From contig JANLWK010000087.1 in the NCBI GenBank assembly GCA_031364505.1, forward strand, positions 1 through 18,722: a stretch of DNA of 18,722 nucleotides, given 5' to 3'. Below are positions 1 to 7,384 of the stretch, piece after piece. Position numbers and translations under genes: made by a program. The notes under the pieces were generated by a model. It worked only from the letters and a program-made list of their open reading frames with translations. It was not told where the DNA came from and searched no databases. The DNA comes from JANLWK01 sp031364505. Lineage in GTDB: Bacteria > Eisenbacteria > RBG-16-71-46. How positions within the stretch are numbered: the stretch's first letter is position 1; each line of letters begins with the position of its first letter.

Positions 1-695
1 CGGCAACGCAGTCGCAACCCATCCACCGTTGCCTGACCGCCACGCGCGACGGGATCGACGTGGTCGAGCTCGAGCAGCGTGCGCGAGTCACAGCGATGGC
101 CGCTGTCGCTTACGAACGTGCAGCGGCCGCTGTCGCGCTCCCAGACCGCTCGTCTCACCTCGGCGGGGACGTGTCGCGGATTGTGGCTCGTGTCGGGCAC
201 GCGCGCGGCTCGACTCCGCGGCCTCGTGGTCGCCGCGCACTTGCGCTTCTCGAGCTTCGTCACCAGCGCATCCAGTGCGCGATCGATGACGTCCGCGGCG
301 TCGTTCGACCGGACGTCTGCCTTGGTCTTGTGGAACGCCGCGGCGATCAGCTCGTCGGCGTTCGCCGGCGTGAGGTGCGGCGCGAGCAGGCACACCGCGC
401 TGAGGTGCAGGCGACCGTCCGCCACGGCCGGGAAGATCGCGGGGAACTGCCGCGCCGCCCGCGCGGCGTGGATCCGCTTGCTCGCCGCATCCTCGGAACA
501 CCGCAGGTGCCCGACACAGTAGGCGAACATCGAAGGGTAGCCGGCGGGCGCGTACAGCCGGCGCGAGTCGGCCTCGGCGATGTACGCGAGCAGCTCAGCG
601 GTCGAGGCACGATGCGTTGCGACGACCGCATCCAGGTGACGAACGACGACGGCATCGCCGAGCTGCGACAGATCGTAGGTGCGCATGGGACACAT
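1..695 (-). CDS. HNH endonuclease-type protein (C-terminus beyond window edge)
   Basis: Open minus-strand frame with no stop from the ATG at 695 to the window edge, giving 231 visible residues. The N-terminal ~150 residues are helical and alanine-rich, like the helical region that precedes HNH domains in DUF222-like proteins. The C-terminal part reads CTFVSDSGHRC (residues 192-202), then LELDHVDPVARGG (about 208-220) and GLRLRC at the edge. Asp211-His212 and the following Pro/Gly pattern match the core of the HNH metal/nucleic-acid-binding fold; the last expected residues (normally a RxHN-like motif) are missing because the window ends. A second in-frame ATG lies three codons downstream (684-686), and the upstream purine run GAAGAAAG is only a weak Shine-Dalgarno for the first. 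Such proteins are often multicopy in large GC-rich genomes, and their substrate is usually unknown. The HNH assignment is good; biological role (restriction, mobile-element relic, repair) is not inferable. Confidence 0.85.
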   Translation of the reverse strand, partial: MCPMRTYDLSQLGDAVVVRHLDAVVATHRASTAELLAYIAEADSRRLYAPAGYPSMFAYCVGHLRCSEDAASKRIHAARAARQFPAIFPAVADGRLHLSAVCLLAPHLTPANADELIAAAFHKTKADVRSNDAADVIDRALDALVTKLEKRKCAATTRPRSRAARVPDTSHNPRHVPAEVRRAVWERDSGRCTFVSDSGHRCDSRTLLELDHVDPVARGGQATVDGLRLRC

Positions 696-725
696 GCTTT
701 CTTCGGGGGCGCACCGGAACTGAGT

Positions 726-745
726 GATCGGATCCGCGTCCGATC
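726..745. promoter_or_regulatory. Inverted repeat upstream of the HNH gene
   Basis: Seven-base arms (gatcgga at 726-732 and tccgatc at 739-745) form a perfect dyad around a 6-base centre, about 30 bp upstream of the HNH gene's ATG. The placement suits an operator or a 5' leader hairpin. No clear -10/-35 pair was identified here, so the regulatory role is inference. Confidence 0.3.
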
Positions 746-1014
746 GCGATGGGGCACGTTACTTCTATCACGCGTGTTTTAGGCGCACGCAGATCCGCGG
801 AGAGCGAACGAAACGACGCGCGATGAGTTCGCGAACGCGATCGCCATCGATCGAGGCGCCATGTGGAGCGTGATCGCAATAGCGCGCACTCGGTGCCAAC
901 GCGCGGGTGTGGGGCGCGATGGGTCGCAGAAGGCTGTCAGGAGAAAAGATGTTCGCGCGAGCGAATTGCGTTCTCGCTCAACTCGGAAAAGACTGTCGCG
1001 CGAGTGCGACGCGG

Positions 1015-1032
1015 ACTTGCGCCGGCGCAAGT
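1015..1032. repeat. Perfect 18-bp palindrome
   Basis: ACTTGCGCCGGCGCAAGT is its own reverse complement with no central loop. It lies in a non-coding gap, 320 bp upstream of the HNH start and 285 bp downstream of the kinase stop. A zero-loop palindrome suits a homodimeric DNA-binding protein better than an RNA hairpin. Chance occurrence in a GC-rich window this size is not negligible. Confidence 0.4.
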
Positions 1033-1272
1033 TGGAGTGGCGCCGAACTCGTGACCGCCGCCGCGACACGCGGTCCGTCCTCGAACCGCACGATCGAGCG
1101 CGCGATTGAGACCCGCGCGCCGCACGCGGTTGCCCCGGATCGCCGAGCCCACACCGCGCCGCGAGGTTCGCGCACTCGCCGCCCCTCGCGTCGCACGCCC
1201 CCGCCGCGGCCCCGCACCCCGCAGCGCGCACGCCCCGCCGCATCGCGGGCGCAGCGGCCCGCCCGCCGCATC

Positions 1273-1290
1273 GCGTGCCCATCGGCACGC
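1273..1290 (-). terminator. Possible 3' hairpin after the histidine kinase operon
   Basis: A 7-bp perfect stem with a 4-base loop (gcgtgcc / ggcacgc) lies 27 bp beyond the kinase stop codon in the direction of transcription. No T-tract follows, so it is not a canonical intrinsic terminator. It could be a 3'-end stabilising hairpin or a Rho-assisted end. Confidence 0.3.
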
Positions 1291-1316
1291 CCGCGCGTCT
1301 CGCGCGCCCCCGTCGC

Positions 1317-2660
1317 CTACACCTCGGGCAGCAGTACCGTGAACCGCGCTCCCTGGCCGGGGATGCTCTCGACCGCGATCTTGCCGCCCATCGCGGTCAC
1401 GAGCTGGCGGCTGAACGACAGGCCCATGCCCAGTCCGCCCACGAGTCGCGTGCTGGATCCATCGGCCTGGCGGAACGCTTCGAACAGGACGGGCACCCGG
1501 TCCTCGGGGATGCCCGGACCGTTGTCGGAGATGTCGATCGCGAGCCACGAGCCGCCGAAATTCAGCTCGTGCCGCACATGCACGTCGACGCGCGAGCCTT
1601 CGGGCGTGAACTTGATCGCGTTGTCCACGAGGGCGTCGACGACCTGGGTCAGGCGCTTGTCGTCGAACTGAACGACGGGAAGCCCCTCGTCGATGTGCCA
1701 CATCAGCTCGCGCAGGCGGGCGCTCGCGCCGGGGCGGCGCTCCTCGCAGAAGCGGCGCACGCAGGCGCCGGCGTCTCCGCGCGCCAGCTCCATCGTGAGC
1801 AGGCCCTGCGTCGCCTCCGAGAACGTGAGCAGGTTGCGGATGAGCCCGTGCAGCTTGCTGGCCTGGCTCAGGACGACGTCGAGGACCTCGCGGTCCCGCT
1901 CGCGGAGCGTGCCGTTGCCGAGCAGCGCCTCGACGTAGCCGATGATCACCGCGAGCGGCGTGCACAGCTCGTGGTTCACGTTCGACATGAACTCCGACTT
2001 GATCCGGCCGATGTCGTGAAGGTCCTCGTTGGCACGGCGGAGCTGGCGGTTGCTGTCCACGAGGCGCGCGAGCAGCGCGCGGTTCTGGAGCGCCACGCCG
2101 AGCACCGACAGCGCGGCATGCAGACTCTGGAACTCGACGGGGCCGTAGCCGAGACCGCCGATGCGCGTGCCGAGGGCCACCATGCCGAGCGTGTCCTCGC
2201 GCGCGGGGACGGGGGCGATCACGGCGAAGCCGGACCGTTCGGCCATCGTCGCCTGGACGTCGGCGCCGAGCTCGCGGAACTGGTCGAGCGTCATCGGATC
2301 CTTGTGCCCCACCGCCTTCTCGAGTAGGGGGTGGGAGCAGGCGGCACCCAGCGTCCGGGCGATGTTGTCGGGGACGCCATGCGCGCGGACCAGGACGAGC
2401 GGCGCCCCCGGCACCTCCGAGCGCACCCAGAGCGCGGCCTTCGATGTGCCGAAGTGGCCCATCAGGTTGAATAGCGCGAGGTCGGTCAGGTGGAACAGAT
2501 CCGGTGAGGCGCTGAGGTTCTGTCCCAGCTCCGCGAGCGAGCGCAGGCCATGCTCGCGCATCGCGGCGAGATGCAGCGCGCGCGACAGCTCGTTCGCGTC
2601 GTGGAGCCCGGGCTCCTGTTCGTCGCCGGGCGGGAACGCCCGGGCCGCGTTGATGGTCAT
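1317..2660 (-). CDS. GAF-domain sensor histidine kinase (cytoplasmic)
   Basis: 447 residues, no signal peptide or membrane segment. A GAF-like sensory region spans about residues 40-200. A helical linker leads to the HisKA dimerisation domain with the phospho-acceptor His230 in FMSNVNHELCTP (residues 224-235), followed by HATPase_c: N-box around DNAIKF (346-351), G1 box DNGPGI (379-384), FEAFRQ (393-398) and G2 box GLGMGLSFSRQLV (409-421). All catalytic motifs are present, so it should autophosphorylate. The H-box has Cys233 where Arg is usual (HELRTP). The start is supported by GAGG eight bases upstream of the ATG. It is the last gene of the operon, 24 bp after the STAS gene; no response regulator is adjacent, so its partner is encoded elsewhere or it acts on the partner-switching proteins indirectly. 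The GAF ligand is unknown. Confidence 0.93.
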   Translation of the reverse strand: MTINAARAFPPGDEQEPGLHDANELSRALHLAAMREHGLRSLAELGQNLSASPDLFHLTDLALFNLMGHFGTSKAALWVRSEVPGAPLVLVRAHGVPDNIARTLGAACSHPLLEKAVGHKDPMTLDQFRELGADVQATMAERSGFAVIAPVPAREDTLGMVALGTRIGGLGYGPVEFQSLHAALSVLGVALQNRALLARLVDSNRQLRRANEDLHDIGRIKSEFMSNVNHELCTPLAVIIGYVEALLGNGTLRERDREVLDVVLSQASKLHGLIRNLLTFSEATQGLLTMELARGDAGACVRRFCEERRPGASARLRELMWHIDEGLPVVQFDDKRLTQVVDALVDNAIKFTPEGSRVDVHVRHELNFGGSWLAIDISDNGPGIPEDRVPVLFEAFRQADGSSTRLVGGLGMGLSFSRQLVTAMGGKIAVESIPGQGARFTVLLPEV

Positions 2661-2684
2661 GCGTCGTGCCTCGGTCGGGATGCC

Positions 2685-3038
2685 CTAGGCGGCCTGACGG
2701 CCGTCGAGGGCCTGCGCCTCGGTGGCGTGGATCGACAGGAACTGGTCCAGGTTGAGCAGCCGGATCACGGCGTCCACGGCGGGGGAGAGCGCCACGAGCC
2801 CGAGCGTGCGGTGCGATCCATTGAACTGTTCGGCGACGGCGAGTAGCGCGCCCACGCCGCTCGACGCGATGAAGCTCACCTGTTCCAGGTTGAGCACCAG
2901 GTGCTTGCCGGCGGCGTTGACCTCCGCGCAGCGCTGGGCGAGGAGCGGCGCGCTGCCGGAATCCAGGCGTCCATTCACCCGCAGCACCACGGTGTCGGGA
3001 TGCTCGGGTCCGTTCGTGATCTGAAACCCGTCAGGCAT
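2685..3038 (-). CDS. STAS-domain anti-sigma factor antagonist
   Basis: 117 residues, a single STAS domain of the SpoIIAA/RsbV size class. The segment LVLNLEQVSFIASSGVGALL carries the usual phosphorylation motif, with Ser59 (or Ser60) in the place of SpoIIAA Ser58; the residue before it, normally Asp, is Ala58 here. In this family the unphosphorylated form binds the anti-sigma kinase and frees its partner, while the kinase phosphorylates the Ser and a PP2C phosphatase resets it. The first eight bases overlap the end of the upstream phosphatase/kinase gene, and AAGGAG sits seven bases before the ATG inside that gene, so translation is likely coupled. The adjacent fused phosphatase/kinase is the obvious partner. 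No sigma factor is in the window, so the output may be a sigma factor elsewhere or a non-transcriptional target. Confidence 0.93.
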   Translation of the reverse strand: MPDGFQITNGPEHPDTVVLRVNGRLDSGSAPLLAQRCAEVNAAGKHLVLNLEQVSFIASSGVGALLAVAEQFNGSHRTLGLVALSPAVDAVIRLLNLDQFLSIHATEAQALDGRQAA

Positions 3039-5130
3039 GACGTCGCTCCTTCAGGTGGTGGCGGAGGTGGTCGGGATCGAAGGCCAGCAGCGTGACGTTG
3101 CCCTCGGCCGTCCCCGGCCGGTAGGCCACCTGTCGCGCGCCCAGGTAGATGATGTCGAGGCCGATGCCGCGGCCGCGCTTCCACGTCTCGCGATCGGTGA
3201 AGTCCGTCGGCGTCCAGCGGTCGTGCCGGAACGCGCGGCCCTCGTCGCGGATCACGAAGCAGCCATGCGCCAGCTCGCCGTCGTCGGCCAGCCCGGCGCA
3301 CGCGACCGCCGGCACCGACCACAGCTCGAACCGGCTCGCGGCATCGCAGCCGAGCCCGTGCTCGGCCACGTTCGCGAGCGCCTCGTGCAGCGCGGCGAGG
3401 ACGACTTCGAACTCGGACGGCTCGAGCACGCCGAGCGACGGTTCCTGTTCGAGCCAGGGGCGGAGCGTATCGAGGTCCTGCAGCCGGCCGCTCAGCTCGA
3501 GCTTGCGGCCGTGTGTCCGCGCCGCGGCCAGCAGCTCCAGCGCCGGCACGTCGTCGCCGGCGGTGCCGGCCTCGTGTGCTACGACGAGCATCGTCTCGTC
3601 GTCGAACGCGGGGCCGCCGTCGACCCAGCGATCGACCGCGCCGTGCACTGCCGCGAGCACCGCGCCGCCGCCGTCGGGCGCCGACTGGCTCACCACGCGC
3701 TCCAGCCGTTCGAAGCCGAACTGCTCGCCGCCCGACGGCTCGAACGCCTCGTTGACGCCGTCGGTGTACTGGAGCAGCACGTCGCCCACGCCGATCGTCA
3801 GCGTGCGGTCCTCGAGCGTGCGGCGGATCGCGCCGCCGCGGATCGCGCCGAGCGGAATGCCGCGCGTGCGAATGGTCTCGACGGTGCCCGTCGCGCTGCG
3901 GTACACGAGCAACGGGCTGTGGCCCGCGCTGGCGTGCACGAGCCCTCCGGTCCGCGGGTCCAGCACGCCGTAGAACATGGTGACGAACGAGCCCGGCTGC
4001 AGCGTGTCGGAGAGCCGCGCGTCGAGCGTGGCGAGCAATGCCGACGGCGACGACTCGCGGTCGCGGTACGCGCGGAGCAGCGCCGACAGCATCGACATCA
4101 CCATGCAGCCCGCGAGGCCCTTGCCCGAGACGTCGGCGATGGCGATGCCGACGCGGCCATCGGGCAGCTCGAAGAAGTCGAAGTAGTCGCCGCCGACTTC
4201 CTGCGCGGCGCGGTTCGAGCCCTGGATGACGAACGGCCCGGCGACGCGGCGGCGGCTGGGCAGCAGCGAGCTCTGGATCTGGCGGGCCAGTTCCAGCTCG
4301 TGGGCCAGGCGTTCGCGCTCGACCAGCTCGACCTGCGCCTGCCGGAGTCGCGCGGCCATGTGGTTCACGGCGTCCGCGAGCATGCCCAGTTCGGTGCGGT
4401 CGCGCAGCCGGACCGGCGTGCCCAGGTCGCCGCGGCCGATGCGTTCGATGCCGGCGCGGAGGGCCGCGATGGGGCGCAGTAGCTGCGAGATCACGGCCCC
4501 CGCGACGATGGCGCCGAGCAGTACGGCCACGATCAGGGCGATCGACTGCTGGCGGCGGGCCGCGCCGATGACGGCCTCGACGTAGGCGAGCCGCAATCCC
4601 ACCATCGCGGTGCCGATGAATCGCCCGTCGCGGTGGGTGATCGGCACGCTCGCCACGAGGGTGTGGCCGTCACTCTGCATCCGTTCGCCGGCGCGCAGAG
4701 GCGCGCGCGAGTCCACGTCGTCCAGTGAACGATCCGGTACCAGCACCGTGCCGAGCCGGCGCGGGTCGACGTCGCCCTGCACCTTGCGCGCGCGATCGAT
4801 CACGACGATGCGCGCCAGCTCGGGCTGGCGGCGCTGCATCTCGAGCGCCAGCGGATGCAACGTCAGCTCGGGGAAATCGCTGAGCAGCGCCTCGCCGCCC
4901 GACAGCGCCAGGTTGCGCGCGAGCGAGAGCAGGCGGCCCTGCACCTCGCGGGTCAGCGCCTCGCGTGTGTTGCGTTCGGACACCGTGCCGACCGCCAGCA
5001 CCGCAAGCGTGATCAGCGCGACCGCGGTGCAAGCCACGATCCATCGAATCGACAGCACCGGGCCGCGCATCGGTTCCGCCGCCGTCACGCGCTCCGCGCC
5101 CATGCGCTCCGCGTTCGCGTTCGTATGCAT
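3031..5130 (-). CDS. Membrane sensor: cache-like region, HAMP, PP2C phosphatase, RsbW-type kinase fusion
   Basis: 699 residues. Membrane segment 1 at about residues 28-50, a periplasmic cache-like region at about 52-190, membrane segment 2 at about 195-216, a HAMP domain and helical linker at about 217-290, then a SpoIIE/RsbU-type PP2C phosphatase at about 295-520. Metal-site motifs are intact: GGDYFDFF (313-320), ADVSGKG (332-338), YTDGVNEAF (455-463) and FDDET (509-513). A C-terminal HATPase_c/RsbW-like domain (about 530-685) shows the N-box ALHEALANVAEHG (579-591), the G1-like RDEGRAF (628-634) and GRGIGLDII (653-661). It therefore combines the phosphatase and the anti-sigma kinase for the STAS protein encoded next, controlled by an envelope signal. 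The ATG follows the upstream gene's TAG by three bases (TAGcccATG) and lacks a strong Shine-Dalgarno, consistent with translational coupling. The signal and the final regulated target are not visible. Confidence 0.95.
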   Translation of the reverse strand: MHTNANAERMGAERVTAAEPMRGPVLSIRWIVACTAVALITLAVLAVGTVSERNTREALTREVQGRLLSLARNLALSGGEALLSDFPELTLHPLALEMQRRQPELARIVVIDRARKVQGDVDPRRLGTVLVPDRSLDDVDSRAPLRAGERMQSDGHTLVASVPITHRDGRFIGTAMVGLRLAYVEAVIGAARRQQSIALIVAVLLGAIVAGAVISQLLRPIAALRAGIERIGRGDLGTPVRLRDRTELGMLADAVNHMAARLRQAQVELVERERLAHELELARQIQSSLLPSRRRVAGPFVIQGSNRAAQEVGGDYFDFFELPDGRVGIAIADVSGKGLAGCMVMSMLSALLRAYRDRESSPSALLATLDARLSDTLQPGSFVTMFYGVLDPRTGGLVHASAGHSPLLVYRSATGTVETIRTRGIPLGAIRGGAIRRTLEDRTLTIGVGDVLLQYTDGVNEAFEPSGGEQFGFERLERVVSQSAPDGGGAVLAAVHGAVDRWVDGGPAFDDETMLVVAHEAGTAGDDVPALELLAAARTHGRKLELSGRLQDLDTLRPWLEQEPSLGVLEPSEFEVVLAALHEALANVAEHGLGCDAASRFELWSVPAVACAGLADDGELAHGCFVIRDEGRAFRHDRWTPTDFTDRETWKRGRGIGLDIIYLGARQVAYRPGTAEGNVTLLAFDPDHLRHHLKERRHA

Positions 5131-5133
5131 GGG

Positions 5134-7164
5134 CTAGTTGCCGCCCAGGATCTCGCGCGTGCGCGAGAGCTGCTGCTGGGCCCTTTGTAGATAGGCGATC
5201 GCGCGGGGGTCGCGCGGATCGACGCGCAGCGCCCGCCGCCAGAATCCGGCGGCCTCGTCGAGGCGTCCGGCCGCGAATGCCTCCATGCCGCGCGTCAGGC
5301 ACTCGCGCTTGAGGCAGTCCGCGACGCCCGCGTAGTTCGGGTCCGCCGTCCACACGAGTTCCCAGTAGCGCAACGCGTCGTCCGACCGGTGGGCCTGCAT
5401 GGCGGCGAGTCCGCGCTTGTAGAGCAGGTCCAGCTCCTTCGCCGACATCGTGGGCGCCGTGCGCGCCGGTGCCGCGCGACGCGCCACGTCGGAGTCTCGT
5501 GCCGGCTGCGCCTGCTGGGCCCGCGCGCGCGACAGCGCCGAGCGCGCGGCCGCGAGGCCCGGCGCCTCGGGATCCAGCAGCGTGGCCTCGTCGAGCAGGC
5601 CCGCCACGTCGTCGACGCGAGCGGATTCGAGACCATGCGATACCTCGCGCAGCAGGTTCTGGACCCGGCGCGCGATGGCGTCGTCGGTGCGCCGGAGCAT
5701 CGCCGCGGCGTCCCGGTCGGAGGGCTCGATCTCGAGCACCTGGCGGAACCCGCGCCGCGCCGTCGGCAGATCGTCTGCGCCGAAGGCGTCGAGCGCCCGG
5801 GCGAACGCCTTGCGCGACTCGGTCGAGCGCGCCGCGAGCGAGTCACTCGCCGCTTCGCACCGCGCATGACCGGCCGCCGCGGCCGTGTCGCCCGGCGCCA
5901 TCGCGACGGCGCGGCCGTAGGCGACCGTGGCGGCGGCGAAGTCGAGAGCCGCTTCGAGCTGGCGGCCACGGTCTCGATGACAGGCCGCCTGCAACGCCGT
6001 GGCGTCGGCCCGGGACGGGTCCAGCGCCACCACTGACGCCAGCAGATCGATCGCTTCGTCGTACGCGCCGGCCGCGCGTCGTTCCCCCGCGCGCTCGAGC
6101 AGCGCGGTCACCTGCTCGGCCTGGCGACGCTTGAAGCCGTCTTCGAGCCGGGCCTGCAGGCGCTCCTCCTCGGCGCGCTCGGCGGCGGCGCGTGCTTCCA
6201 TCACCGTGTGGCCGAACGCGAAGCCGAGCCCGACCCGGTGGATCGGCTCGAGCGCCCGGCTCTCGAAGGCGTAGTCGACGCTCACGTCGCGCATCGTGAA
6301 CCCGGTGCCCGCGGTCAGCGTCGTTCCGTTGAAGCCCATGCGCAGCGCGAGCTGCGGCAGCAGGCGCAGCTCGGCGCCCGTGTGCGCGCGGGACACGCCG
6401 CCGCCGGACTCGATGTCGGTCGCGAGCGTCAGGGTGCGAAAGCCGCCCACGATGCGCTGCCAGGCGAACCCGGTGCGGACGATCGTCGGATCGGAGACAC
6501 TCTCCTGGTCGAGCCGGAGCGACGGGCGCACGAAGTTGTTCAGCGCGAATCCGAAGCTCACGTCTCGCGCGTCGGCGCGGTCGGGAGCGAGCCACAACAA
6601 CGGGTGCGCGACGACCCCGAGGTCGAGCCCGAAGCCGCCGGCCGAGTAGCCGCCCACGCTCTGGTGCCTCGCCTTGAACGAGCCGCCCGCACTCCATGCC
6701 TCGCTGATCGCGCGTCCATAGCCGAAGCCGAGCTCGATCTGGCCGTCCGACACCGGCGGGCCGACCACGAAGTTGCGGTCGTCACGTTGTTCGATGCCGT
6801 CGGTGCCGATGCTGCGGAACGCCGCGGCGAATGAGCCCCAGCGCCAGTTCGGCATCGCCGCCAGCACGTGCGTTTCGCTGCTCCCGCTCGACGCGAAGCG
6901 GGTCTGACCCGCCTGCAGCTCCGTGCGCGACAGGCGGCCGAGACCGCCCGGGTTCCACAGTAGCCCGCTCGCGTCGTCGGACATGGCGGCGAACGCGCCG
7001 CCCATGGACAGAGCACGGTTGCCAGCGCCATCGGCGAACAGCGAGCGCTCGCCGGCCGACTGGGCGCCCGCCGTCCCGGGCGCCGCCAGCGCCAGCACGG
7101 CCAGCAGCCCCGCGGCCCACGGCGCGGACGCATGATTCCCAGGGTTCGATCGGGTGGCCCTCAT
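5134..7164 (-). CDS. PorV/PorQ-family outer-membrane barrel with C-terminal TPR tail
   Basis: 676 residues from the ATG at 7164. A signal peptide (hydrophobic core about residues 16-29, cleavage near TAGA/QS at 34-36) precedes GAGNRALSMGGAFAAMSDDASGLLWNPGGLGRL (residues 47-78), the hallmark start of PorV/PorQ/UPF0164 proteins. Alternating aromatic/hydrophobic strands continue to about residue 325. A charged helical linker (about 323-350) leads to a helical tail with TPR-like pairs, for example AGAYDEAIDLLASVVALDPS (365-384), LPTARRGFRQVLEIEPS and, last, AGRLDEAAGFWRRALRVDP (632-650). PorV acts in type IX secretion as an outer-membrane shuttle that binds cargo C-terminal domains; TPRs usually mediate protein contacts in the periplasm. 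Longer in-frame starts upstream lack a signal peptide and would cross the probable promoter. The AGGAG directly abuts the ATG, which is unusually close. First gene of the operon. A specific secretion role is inference. Confidence 0.86.
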   Translation of the reverse strand: MRATRSNPGNHASAPWAAGLLAVLALAAPGTAGAQSAGERSLFADGAGNRALSMGGAFAAMSDDASGLLWNPGGLGRLSRTELQAGQTRFASSGSSETHVLAAMPNWRWGSFAAAFRSIGTDGIEQRDDRNFVVGPPVSDGQIELGFGYGRAISEAWSAGGSFKARHQSVGGYSAGGFGLDLGVVAHPLLWLAPDRADARDVSFGFALNNFVRPSLRLDQESVSDPTIVRTGFAWQRIVGGFRTLTLATDIESGGGVSRAHTGAELRLLPQLALRMGFNGTTLTAGTGFTMRDVSVDYAFESRALEPIHRVGLGFAFGHTVMEARAAAERAEEERLQARLEDGFKRRQAEQVTALLERAGERRAAGAYDEAIDLLASVVALDPSRADATALQAACHRDRGRQLEAALDFAAATVAYGRAVAMAPGDTAAAAGHARCEAASDSLAARSTESRKAFARALDAFGADDLPTARRGFRQVLEIEPSDRDAAAMLRRTDDAIARRVQNLLREVSHGLESARVDDVAGLLDEATLLDPEAPGLAAARSALSRARAQQAQPARDSDVARRAAPARTAPTMSAKELDLLYKRGLAAMQAHRSDDALRYWELVWTADPNYAGVADCLKRECLTRGMEAFAAGRLDEAAGFWRRALRVDPRDPRAIAYLQRAQQQLSRTREILGGN

Positions 7165-7237
7165 CTCCTGCGATATCGGCCCCGCCGCCGCCGCCCTTGA
7201 GGTGGACGGGGGGATACGGCGGGGGGCGGGCGCGCTG

Positions 7238-7251
7238 GGGCGGATCGCCCG
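7238..7251. promoter_or_regulatory. 14-bp dyad element, copy 1
   Basis: gggcggatcgcccg, with 5-bp arms gggcg/cgccc around gat. An identical copy lies at 7340-7353, 102 bp away, and both are in the divergent intergenic region. This copy sits just downstream of the candidate minus-strand -10, where a bound repressor would block the operon. Operator function is inference. Confidence 0.35.
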
Positions 7252-7266
7252 ATCCCGGTCCGTCGC

Positions 7267-7272
7267 ATTGTA
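7267..7272 (-). promoter_or_regulatory. Candidate -10 element for the minus-strand operon
   Basis: Read on the minus strand this is TACAAT, five of six matches to the sigma-70 -10 consensus, about 100 bp upstream of the PorV-like gene's ATG. No good -35 is found 16-18 bp upstream, so it may need an activator or may be read by another sigma factor. Confidence 0.35.
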
Positions 7273-7339
7273 GGAATGAGCATCAACTCGGAGCCCGGAG
7301 GATTCGATAACTCCCGGAGCAAGCGTCCTGCCGCGACGC

Positions 7340-7353
7340 GGGCGGATCGCCCG
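7340..7353. promoter_or_regulatory. 14-bp dyad element, copy 2
   Basis: Exact second copy of gggcggatcgcccg, 31 bp upstream of the giant gene's ATG at 7385 and about 70 bp upstream of the candidate minus-strand -10. The pair flanks the start region of both transcription units, so one regulator could act on both. Confidence 0.35.
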
Positions 7354-7384
7354 TGCGCGGGTGAGGCGCACGAGGACCGGCCGG

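Larger units (their letters stand above)
696..1316. other. 621-bp intergenic gap, no convincing gene
   Basis: This gap separates the end of the minus-strand operon (kinase stop at 1317) from the HNH gene start at 695. Open frames here are arginine/proline-rich and compositionally driven. Recognisable structure: an inverted repeat at 726-745, a perfect 18-bp palindrome at 1015-1032, a 14-bp direct repeat (cccgccgcatcgcg at 1234-1247 and 1262-1275) and a hairpin at 1273-1290. From about 1140 to 1320 the plus strand is strikingly C-rich and G-poor. It probably holds the HNH gene's promoter and the operon's 3' end. Confidence 0.6.

Noticed and set aside
779..1288. 169-residue minus-strand frame in the left intergenic gap
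   Set aside because: Arg/Ala/Gly/Ser-rich with no family resemblance; typical of an untranslated frame in GC-rich DNA.
949..1671. Plus-strand frame starting at an ATG with a good AGGAG six bases upstream
   Set aside because: The product turns into arginine/proline-rich low-complexity sequence and runs about 355 bp antisense into the well-supported histidine kinase gene; no domain is recognisable. The Shine-Dalgarno match alone is not enough.
1275..4482. Long plus-strand frames opposite the kinase, STAS and phosphatase genes
   Set aside because: The minus-strand products carry complete catalytic motifs; the plus frames are compositional shadows.
7283..7311. Sigma-70 promoter for the giant gene around gataac at 7306
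   Set aside because: No acceptable -35 at 16-18 bp and the -10 lacks the conserved first and last T.
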